DNA from: Streptomyces avicenniae
Lineage (GTDB): Bacteria > Actinomycetota > Actinomycetes > Streptomycetales > Streptomycetaceae
Reading direction: 5' to 3'
Length of the DNA: 64,000 nucleotides
Assembly (NCBI RefSeq): GCF_000719135.1
Contig: NZ_JOEK01000010.1
Span: 62,001-126,000 of the forward strand
The notes beneath the pieces were generated by a model. It was not told the DNA's origin. It worked only from the letters and a program-made list of their open reading frames with translations, and did no database searches. The translations under genes were made by a program, and so were the position numbers. Below, in pieces: positions 32,009 to 38,618 of this stretch (positions are counted from its first letter, which is position 1; each line of letters opens with the position of its first letter).

Positions 32009-32503
32009 ATGGGCATGAGCGTCACGATCGACAGGGCGTCCGACGCCGACGCCGAGCAGATCCTCAAACTCCAGTACCTCTGCTACCAGCCTGAGGCCGA
32101 GTTGCAGGGGGACTACACCATCGCTCCACTGACCCAGACGCTGGCCGAACTCCAGGCCGAGCTGCGCGAGACGTGCATTCTCGTCGCCAGGCTCGGCGCC
32201 GAGGTCGTCGGCTCGGTACGGGGCACCGTCGATGCCGACGGGACCGCCACCGTCAGCCGCATCATCGTCCACCCCCGGATGCAGCGCCACGGCCTGGGCG
32301 GACGGCTCCTCGCCGCCGTCGAGGACCGTCTCACGGCCGAACGCGCCGCCGCCCGCTACCGGTTGCGCACCAGCCGCCGCGGCGCGGAGAACCTGCGGCT
32401 CTACCGCAGGCTGGGGTACGTGCCGGTGACCACCGAGGACGTCGCGCGCCACCTGGGCCGGGTGACCCTGGAGAAGGAGGTCACGCTGGCCGCCACGGCG
32501 TAG
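32009..32503 (+). CDS. GNAT-family N-acetyltransferase
   Basis: The protein has 164 residues. The acetyl-CoA binding motif is RMQRHGLGGRLL, preceded by the strand ATVSRIIVHP, and ENLRLYRRLGYVPV is the typical last motif. The acceptor is unknown. ATG 32009 follows GGGAGG at 31991, and ATG 32015 is an alternative. A strong terminator lies 14 bp after the stop. Confidence 0.82.
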   Translation: MGMSVTIDRASDADAEQILKLQYLCYQPEAELQGDYTIAPLTQTLAELQAELRETCILVARLGAEVVGSVRGTVDADGTATVSRIIVHPRMQRHGLGGRLLAAVEDRLTAERAAARYRLRTSRRGAENLRLYRRLGYVPVTTEDVARHLGRVTLEKEVTLAATA

Positions 32504-32516
32504 CATCCTTTCCGTG

Positions 32517-32552
32517 CCGAGGGCCCGCCGACCGCGAACGGCGGGCCCTCGG
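32517..32552. terminator. bidirectional terminator hairpin
   Basis: A perfect 14-bp stem (CCGAGGGCCCGCCG at 32517-32530 with its complement at 32539-32552) and an 8-nt loop lie between the convergent acetyltransferase and membrane-protein genes. Confidence 0.8.
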
Positions 32553-32590
32553 TCGTACGCCCACGCACGACCCGGCCACGCACCGTTCCG

Positions 32591-33019
32591 CTACGCCGCG
32601 GCCCGCGCCCTGCGCAGCCACAGCAGCCCCGCCACCGGCAGCAGCAGCGGCAGGAACAGGTAGCCGTAGCCGTACCCCGACCAGACGGTGGTGTCGGGGA
32701 ACTCCGACGAGTCGAGCAGCGTCCACGTGCCGACGACCAGCACGCCCGCCAGCTCCGCCGCGCAGCAGCCGAACGCCAGCCGCCGCGCCCGCTCGCCGCC
32801 GCGCACCAGCGACACCGTGATCAGCGCGTACACCACGGCCGCCAGCGCCGAGAGCAGATACGCCACCGGCGCCTCGTCGAACCGCGCCGACAGCTGGTAG
32901 GCGGAACGCGACGCCGCCGCCACCGTGAACACCCCGTAGACCGTCACCAGCAGACGGCCAGGGCCCGTCCGCAGCCCGGCGCGCCCCGCCGCCGTCGCCC
33001 GCTCAGCCACCGCCGACAC
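32591..33019 (-). CDS. small integral membrane protein, four predicted TM segments
   Basis: The protein has 142 residues. Hydrophobic spans are near residues 22-40, 53-72, 78-99 and 115-135, with a basic C-terminal tail (LRRARAAA). I recognise no family. GTG 33019 lies inside the end of the upstream gene (17-bp overlap), so the two membrane proteins are almost certainly translated together and may interact. The region FPDTTVWSGYGYGYLF between TM3 and TM4 is aromatic-rich and probably extracytoplasmic. Confidence 0.65.
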   Translation of the reverse strand: MSAVAERATAAGRAGLRTGPGRLLVTVYGVFTVAAASRSAYQLSARFDEAPVAYLLSALAAVVYALITVSLVRGGERARRLAFGCCAAELAGVLVVGTWTLLDSSEFPDTTVWSGYGYGYLFLPLLLPVAGLLWLRRARAAA

Positions 33020-33380
33020 CTCCGGCCCACACGTCCGCGACCCTGATCTGGAGCGCGGCGAGCACGAGCGCCCCCGCCGCCACCGTCGCCGAGCCCCAGC
33101 GCGTCCGCTCGCCCAGCGAGACGATCGCCACGACCGGCAGGCACAGCGCCACCGCGACGAGGTAGGAGACGAAGACGGCCGTCCCGTCCCCCGCGGGCCG
33201 CTCGCCCCGCGCCAGCTGCACCAGCCCGACGGTCAGCTGCGCCAGCGTCAGCAGCAGCACGATCCCCATGCCCAGGTAGTGCCAGTCCTTGACGGCCTGG
33301 TTCCGGAAGGCCGCGTAACCGCACCACGCGGTCAGCAGCAGCGCGGCCACGGCGACCGCGACCGTCAGCGGGGCAATCAT
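33003..33380 (-). CDS. small integral membrane protein, four predicted TM segments
   Basis: The protein has 125 residues with four hydrophobic spans (about 1-20, 36-58, 68-88, 96-115), the first forming the very N-terminus. I recognise no family. ATG 33380 is the first gene of a two-gene unit whose second member also has four spans. The similar size and topology suggest a heteromeric pair, possibly from duplication. The promoter region is divergent from the metNIQ leader. Confidence 0.65.
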   Translation of the reverse strand: MIAPLTVAVAVAALLLTAWCGYAAFRNQAVKDWHYLGMGIVLLLTLAQLTVGLVQLARGERPAGDGTAVFVSYLVAVALCLPVVAIVSLGERTRWGSATVAAGALVLAALQIRVADVWAGGVGGG

Positions 33381-33515
33381 GCCGCCGACTCTACGACGCG
33401 CCCCCACGCCGCCCGCCCCCGGGTCCCGCGCCACCCCCGCCGCCCGACGTGGCGTTGGCCACAGCGCCCCGACCTGGGACGTAACCGGGCCGGAACGTCT
33501 GTTTTACTTGACGCC

Positions 33516-33602
33516 ATGACCACGACGAGCACGCGTCAGCAGACGACCGAGGCAGCTGTCATGCCCGGTGCTCGTTGTCTGTGTCGAATGTGCGACCGCT
33601 GA
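33516..33602 (+). CDS. Cys-rich leader peptide upstream of metNIQ
   Basis: This is a 28-codon frame ending in MPGARCLCRMCDR and a stop 140 bp before metN. The last nine codons contain three Cys and one Met codon, a concentration unlike normal proteins. An inner ATG at 33561 with GAGG 8 nt upstream gives a 13-residue version. The outer ATG 33516 lies just after TTTACT, so it could be a leaderless start. Cys-rich leader peptides that sense cysteine supply by ribosome pausing are known from mycobacteria in front of sulfur genes. I infer the same role for methionine uptake here. I did not find a SAM riboswitch in this leader. Confidence 0.6.
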   Translation: MTTTSTRQQTTEAAVMPGARCLCRMCDR

Positions 33603-33742
33603 GGGACCGCCGCTTCTCCTGCGTCACCGGCGCGTGACCGCTTCCCGCGCCCGCCCTCGCACCTTGCCCCCGTACGCACGGCCACGCCGTGCCCCGGTGC
33701 GCATCCGCACGCCCGCCGGGGTCCCGACAGTGACGGAATCCA
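33603..33742 (+). promoter_or_regulatory. 5' leader of metN downstream of the leader peptide
   Basis: These 140 bp between the leader-peptide stop and metN are GC-rich, contain no other plausible gene and would be part of the metNIQ transcript. If the leader peptide works by attenuation, the anti-terminator/terminator or RBS-sequestering structure must lie here. I could not define a single convincing hairpin by eye. Confidence 0.4.
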
Positions 33743-34810
33743 GTGATCACCACCACGGACCTCACCAAGGTCTACCGCTCGCGTGACCGCGAGGTCACCG
33801 CGCTCGACGGCGTGAACCTCCACGTACGCCCCGGCCAGGTGTTCGGCGTCATCGGACGCAGCGGCGCCGGGAAGTCCACCCTCATCCGCTGCCTGAACCT
33901 GCTGGAGCGCCCCACCTCCGGCACCGTGACCGTGGACGGACAGGACCTCACCGCGCTCGACCGCCGCAGCTCGCACCGCGCGGGCCGTCCCCTGCGCGAG
34001 GCCCGTACCCACATCGGCATGATCTTCCAGCACTTCAACCTCCTCACCTCCCGCACGGTGCGCGGCAACGTCGAGCTGCCCCTGGAGATCCTGGGCCTCG
34101 GCCGCCGCGAACGCGCCCGCAAGGCACTCGAACTCCTCGACCTCGTCGGCCTCGCCGACAAGGCACGCGCCTACCCGAGCCAGCTCTCCGGCGGCCAGAA
34201 GCAGCGCGTCGGCATAGCCCGTGCCCTGGCGGGCGACCCCAAGGTGCTGCTCTCCGACGAGGCGACCTCCGCGCTCGACCCGGAGACCACCCGCTCCGTC
34301 CTGCGCCTGCTGCGCGACCTCAACAGGCAGCTCGGCCTCACCGTCCTGCTGATCACGCACGAGATGGACGTCGTCAAGGCCGTCTGCGACTCCGCCGCCC
34401 TGATGGAGGGCGGCCGGGTCACCGAGTCGGGCACCGTCGCCGACCTGCTGGCGACCCCGGGCTCCCGCCTCGCGCACGAACTGTTCCCGCTCACCGGTTC
34501 GCCCGCCCCCGGCGGCACGGTCGTGGACCTCACCTTCGACGGCGAGTCCACCGGCAGGCCCGTCATCTCCCAGCTGTCCCGCACGTTCGACCTCGACGTC
34601 TCCATCCTCGGCGCCGCCATGGACACGGTCGGCGGCCACCAGGTCGGCCGGATGCGGATCGCGCTGCCCGGCGACGCCGCGCAGACCGCCGCGGCCGTCG
34701 CGTTCCTGCGCGACCGCGGCCTCACCGTCGAACTGCCCGCCGTCACCGCCGACACCCCCGTGTCCGCCGACGCCCCCGCGACCGCCCCCGGCGAAGGAGC
34801 CGTCCGATGA
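33743..34810 (+). CDS. metN: methionine ABC transporter ATP-binding protein
   Basis: The protein has 355 residues. Walker A is GRSGAGKST, the ABC signature QLSGGQKQR, Walker B VLLSDEATSALD and the H-loop LLITHEMDVVK. After residue 250 comes a NIL domain (QLSRTFDLDVSILGAAMDTV onward), the methionine-sensing regulatory domain specific to MetN. The protein powers D/L-methionine import with MetI and MetQ. The start is GTG 33743. Its stop overlaps metI (ATGA). It is probably regulated through the Cys-rich leader upstream. Confidence 0.94.
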   Translation: MITTTDLTKVYRSRDREVTALDGVNLHVRPGQVFGVIGRSGAGKSTLIRCLNLLERPTSGTVTVDGQDLTALDRRSSHRAGRPLREARTHIGMIFQHFNLLTSRTVRGNVELPLEILGLGRRERARKALELLDLVGLADKARAYPSQLSGGQKQRVGIARALAGDPKVLLSDEATSALDPETTRSVLRLLRDLNRQLGLTVLLITHEMDVVKAVCDSAALMEGGRVTESGTVADLLATPGSRLAHELFPLTGSPAPGGTVVDLTFDGESTGRPVISQLSRTFDLDVSILGAAMDTVGGHQVGRMRIALPGDAAQTAAAVAFLRDRGLTVELPAVTADTPVSADAPATAPGEGAVR

Positions 34811-35478
34811 CCTGGGAAGAGATGCGGCCCCTGCTCGAACAGGGCATCGTCGATACGCTCTACATGACCTTCTGGTCCACGCTCATCGCCCTCGCGGGCG
34901 GCCTGCCGCTCGGCGTCCTGCTGGTCCTCACCGACCGCGGCGGCCCGCTGCGCAACGTCGTGGTCAACAAGGTGATCGGCGTCGTCGTGAACATCGGCCG
35001 CTCCCTGCCGTTCATCATCCTGGTCGTCGCCCTGATCCCCCTGACCCGCTCGCTCGTCGGCACCGCCATCGGCCCCACGGCCGCCATCGTGCCGCTGGCC
35101 ATCGGCGCCATCCCGTTCTACGCGCGGCTCGTCGAGACCGCCGTGCGCGAGGTGGACCACGGGCTGATCGAGGCGGCGCACGCCATGGGCGGCGGCACGT
35201 GGACCGTCGTCCTCAAGGTGATGCTGCCGCAGTCGCTGCCGTCCCTGGTCGCCGGACTGACCACCACCTTCGTCGCCGTCATCGGCTACTCCGCCATGGC
35301 GGGCGCCGTCGGCGGCGGCGGCCTCGGCAACCTCGCCCTCGTCTACGGCTACCAGCGCTTCGAGGAGGGCTTCACCCTGGTCACGGTCGCCGTCCTGGTC
35401 GTCATCGTGACGGTCTTCCAACTCCTCGGCGACGGCGCCGTCCGTCTCCTCACCCGCCGCGAACGCGCCTCCTCATGA
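34807..35478 (+). CDS. metI: methionine ABC transporter permease
   Basis: The protein has 223 residues and five predicted membrane spans. The cytoplasmic EAA loop that docks to the ATPase is visible as LIEAAHAMGGGTWTVVLKVM. GYSAMAGAVGGGGLGNLALV is the usual C-terminal block of MetI permeases. The gene is coupled to metN by ATGA, and metQ follows after 86 bp. Confidence 0.94.
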   Translation: MTWEEMRPLLEQGIVDTLYMTFWSTLIALAGGLPLGVLLVLTDRGGPLRNVVVNKVIGVVVNIGRSLPFIILVVALIPLTRSLVGTAIGPTAAIVPLAIGAIPFYARLVETAVREVDHGLIEAAHAMGGGTWTVVLKVMLPQSLPSLVAGLTTTFVAVIGYSAMAGAVGGGGLGNLALVYGYQRFEEGFTLVTVAVLVVIVTVFQLLGDGAVRLLTRRERASS

Positions 35479-35564
35479 CGCCGCCGCGCCCCGACCCCAC
35501 GGAACACCCCACCCGCACACGACCCGCGAACCCCGCGGTCACGTCCCGTCGAAAGGCACTTTTC

Positions 35565-36431
35565 GTGCGTACCTCCGTCAGAACCACCGCTCTCGTCTCC
35601 GCCGCCACCGCCCTCGCGCTGGCCCTCACCGCCTGCGGCACCGACTCCGACCCGGAGACCGCCGACGCGGACAGCGGCGAGACCCCCGCGGCGTCCGAGC
35701 CCCTGACCGTCGCCGCCAACCCGGTCCCGCACGCCGCGATCCTCGAATTCGTGCGGGACAACCTGGCGGAGGAGGCCGGACTCGACCTGCGCATCCAGGA
35801 GTTCACCGACTACGTCCTGCCCAACACCGCCGTCGAGAGCGGCGAGGTGGACGCCAACTTCTTCCAGCACAAGCCCTACCTGGACGACTTCAACGCCAAC
35901 CAGGGCACCCACATCGTCCCGGTCATCAACGTCCACCTGGAGCCGCTCGGCCTCTACTCCAACACCCTCACCGACGCCGCCGAGCTGGCCGAGGGCGACA
36001 CCGTCGCCGTCCCCAACGACGCCACCAACGAGGGCCGCGCCCTCAAGCTCCTGGCCGACAACGGCGTCATCGAGCTGAACGAGGGCGTCGGCGCCGACGC
36101 CACCCTCGCCGACATCGCCGACGACCGCGGCCTGGAGTTCCAGGAACTGGAGGCAGCCACCCTGCCCCGCGCCCTCGACGACGTCGATGCCGCCGTCATC
36201 AACGGCAACTACGCGCTGGAGGCGGACCTCGCGCCCGCCGAGGACGCGCTCGTCCTGGAGGCGGCCGAGGGCAACCCGTACGCCAACTTCCTCGCCGTCA
36301 AGGAGGGCGCGGAGGACGACCCCCGCGTCCAGCTCCTCGCGGAACTCCTCAACTCCGACGAGGTGCGGCAGTTCATCGAGGACACGTACGACGGCTCCGT
36401 CGTCCCGGCCTTCGGCACCCCCGCCGCCTGA
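35565..36431 (+). CDS. metQ: methionine-binding lipoprotein (NlpA family)
   Basis: The protein has 288 residues. The signal peptide ends in the lipobox LTAC, so the mature protein is anchored by lipid at the outer face of the membrane. The NlpA/MetQ fold is supported by VAANPVPHAAILEFV, NFFQHKPYLDDFN and AAVINGNYALEADL. GTG 35565 has GAAAGG 8 nt upstream. It delivers methionine to MetNI. A strong hairpin terminator follows at 36452-36479. Confidence 0.94.
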   Translation: MRTSVRTTALVSAATALALALTACGTDSDPETADADSGETPAASEPLTVAANPVPHAAILEFVRDNLAEEAGLDLRIQEFTDYVLPNTAVESGEVDANFFQHKPYLDDFNANQGTHIVPVINVHLEPLGLYSNTLTDAAELAEGDTVAVPNDATNEGRALKLLADNGVIELNEGVGADATLADIADDRGLEFQELEAATLPRALDDVDAAVINGNYALEADLAPAEDALVLEAAEGNPYANFLAVKEGAEDDPRVQLLAELLNSDEVRQFIEDTYDGSVVPAFGTPAA

Positions 36432-36451
36432 CCCACGGCAGCACCACCCCA

Positions 36452-36479
36452 CCGGGCCCCGGCACACGCCGGGGCCCGG
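36452..36479 (+). terminator. terminator of the metNIQ operon
   Basis: A perfect 12-bp GC stem (CCGGGCCCCGGC at 36452-36463 with its complement at 36468-36479) and a 4-nt loop ACAC lie 21 bp after the metQ stop. Confidence 0.8.
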
Positions 36480-36545
36480 CGCCGTGTCCGCCCCGGCCAT
36501 GCTGCATGCTGTCCCCTCAGACCCCAGGCCATGGAGAGATGACGC

Positions 36546-37142
36546 ATGACTCGCACCTTCCCCGACATCTCCATCAGCACGGAACGCCTCGTGCTGCGCC
36601 CGTTCGAGGAAGAGGACATGCGTGAACTCGTGGACATGATGAACGACGAGCTGACCGTCGCCTGGACGTCCGTCCCCCACCCGTACACGCTCGACGAGGC
36701 GCGCCTGTGGACCACCCGCGTCGCCCCGGCGGAACGGACCGGTGGCCGCGGCATCGTCCTCGCCGTCATGGAACACCTCACCCACCGCCTCGTCGGCGTC
36801 GTCCACCTCAGCAACACCAACTGGCGCGCCCGCTCCAGCGAGGTCGGCTACGTCGTCGGCCCCTGGGCACGCGGCGAGGGGTACGCGGCCGAGGCCGTCC
36901 TCGCCGTCGTCCAGTGGCTGTTCGGCGACCAGCGCTTCGAACGCCTCGAACTGCGCACCGCCGCGGGCAACACCGCCTCCCAGCAGGTCGCCCAGAAGAT
37001 CGGCTGCATCAGCGAGGGCATCCTGCGCAACGCGGCCATAGTCCGCTCCCGTACCGAGGACGGTGGTTGGACCGACATCCGCACCGACCTCATCGTCTGG
37101 GGCCTCCTGCCGGAAGACCTGGAGGACGCCCCGGTGGCCTGA
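36546..37142 (+). CDS. RimJ/RimL-type GNAT acetyltransferase
   Basis: The protein has 198 residues. It starts with the RimJ/RimL-like ISTERLVLRPFEEEDM and contains the acetyl-CoA site GPWARGEGYAAEAV. The last motif is NTASQQVAQKIGCISEGILR, followed by a strand with the typical IRTDLIVWGLL ending. Relatives acetylate N-terminal amino groups of ribosomal proteins or small molecules. The target here is unknown. The gene has its own start region after the metQ terminator. Confidence 0.85.
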   Translation: MTRTFPDISISTERLVLRPFEEEDMRELVDMMNDELTVAWTSVPHPYTLDEARLWTTRVAPAERTGGRGIVLAVMEHLTHRLVGVVHLSNTNWRARSSEVGYVVGPWARGEGYAAEAVLAVVQWLFGDQRFERLELRTAAGNTASQQVAQKIGCISEGILRNAAIVRSRTEDGGWTDIRTDLIVWGLLPEDLEDAPVA

Positions 37143-37207
37143 TCCCGCGCGGTACGCTCGTCCCGCACCCCCCCACCACCCGCGACGAGTCCGGGAGCTA
37201 TCCGACC

Positions 37208-38500
37208 ATGGCCGACCGCGTCACCGTGATCGGGTGGGACGGCACCCCGCTGGCACCCGGAGCGCGCGCCGCCCTGCGCGCCGCCACCCTCGTCGCCGGC
37301 GCGCCCCGCCACCTCGACCTCCCCGACGTGCCCCCGCGCGCCGCGCGCGTCCCCCTCGGCAGCGTGGCCCTCGCGGCGCAGCACATCGCCGCCCACCGCG
37401 GCAGCGCCGTCGTCCTCGCCGACGGCGACCCCGGCTTCTTCGGCGTCGTCCGCGCCCTGCGCGACCCGGCGCACGGCCTGGAGGTCGAGGTCGTCCCCGC
37501 CGTCTCCGCCGTCGCGACCGCCTTCGCCCGCGCCGGGATGCCCTGGGACGACGCCCGCGTCGTCGTCGCCAGCCGCCGCACGCTGCGCCGCGCCGTCAAC
37601 GTCTGCCGGGCCCACCCGAAGGTCGCCGTCCTCACCGCGCCCGGCGCGGGACCGGCGGAGATCGCCCTGCTGCTCGGCCCCGTGCACCGGACGTTCGTCA
37701 TCTGCGAGGCGCTGGGCACCGACCGCGAACGCGTCTCCGTCCTCACCTCGGACACCGTCTCGCAGCGCCAATGGACGGACCCCAACGTCGTCATCGTCAT
37801 AGGCGGCGGCGGCATCGCCCGGCGCGGCACCGAGAGTTGGCTCGCCGGTGAGGACCCGGGCGTCCGCGCCGAGCCGCGCGGCTGGGGCCTGCCGCCCGCC
37901 GCCTACCTCCCGCCCGCGCAGCCCGGCCCGCGCCCGTCCGGCCCGCCGCGCACCGGCGCCCCCGCGCACGACGACCCGGGGAGCAGCCCGCGCCTGCGCG
38001 CCCTTCACCTCGCCGCGCTCGGCCCGCGCTCCGGCGACCTGCTGTGGGACGTGGGCACGGGCGACGGCCTCCTCGCCGCCGACGCCGCGCGCCTCGGCGC
38101 CGCCGTCGTCGCCATCGACCGCGACGGCCGCGCCTGCGCCCGCACCGAGGCCACGGCGCGCCACCTCGGGGTGAACATCCATGTCGCGCACGGCGCCGCG
38201 CCCCAGATCCTCCGTGACCTGCCGGAGCCGGACCTCATCCGCGTCGGCGGAGGCGGCGACCGCGTGCTGACCGCCTGCGCGGACCGCCGCGCGGCCCGCA
38301 TCGTCACGCACGCCACCACCCGCGACGAGGCGGAGGCGGCGGGCCGCGTGCTGTCCGGCGCCGGTTACACCGTCGAGTGCACGCTGCTCCAGACCGTCGA
38401 GTTGACGACGGACGACTGGGCAGAACGCGAACGGGCCGTCGTCTTCTCCCTGTCGGGCGCCAGGCCCACCGATCCGCGCCGCCCGCACACGCACCCGTGA
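37208..38500 (+). CDS. cobL: precorrin-6Y C5,15-methyltransferase (CbiE-CbiT fusion)
   Basis: The protein has 430 residues. Residues 1 to about 195 are the CbiE-type tetrapyrrole methylase (VTVIGWDG, GDPGFFGVV, EVVPAVSAVATAFARAGMPW). After a Pro-rich linker (about 235-260), residues 265 to 420 are the CbiT-type SAM methyltransferase with DVGTGDGLLAADAARLGA. The enzyme methylates C5 and C15 and decarboxylates the acetate side chain during corrin synthesis. The start is ATG 37208. It precedes bluB-cobT and cysG, forming a corrinoid/siroheme gene group. Confidence 0.93.
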   Translation: MADRVTVIGWDGTPLAPGARAALRAATLVAGAPRHLDLPDVPPRAARVPLGSVALAAQHIAAHRGSAVVLADGDPGFFGVVRALRDPAHGLEVEVVPAVSAVATAFARAGMPWDDARVVVASRRTLRRAVNVCRAHPKVAVLTAPGAGPAEIALLLGPVHRTFVICEALGTDRERVSVLTSDTVSQRQWTDPNVVIVIGGGGIARRGTESWLAGEDPGVRAEPRGWGLPPAAYLPPAQPGPRPSGPPRTGAPAHDDPGSSPRLRALHLAALGPRSGDLLWDVGTGDGLLAADAARLGAAVVAIDRDGRACARTEATARHLGVNIHVAHGAAPQILRDLPEPDLIRVGGGGDRVLTACADRRAARIVTHATTRDEAEAAGRVLSGAGYTVECTLLQTVELTTDDWAERERAVVFSLSGARPTDPRRPHTHP

Positions 38501-38618
38501 CCAGGTGACGGTCCCATCCCGGGTAGGCTGATGGACCGTTGTGCCGTCGGCGGACCTGACGTGTTCGTCCGACATGTCCGGGGTGGGAAGGAGCACGTGC
38601 GATGGGCGAGGTGGACGC

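Noticed and set aside
33603..33742. SAM riboswitch upstream of metN
   Set aside because: I looked for the conserved SAM-I/SAM-IV core elements and did not see them. The Cys-rich leader peptide offers a better explanation for regulation.
37143..37207. Cobalamin riboswitch upstream of cobL or cobT
   Set aside because: The gaps before cobL (65 bp) and cobT (118 bp) are too short and contain no B12-box-like sequence.
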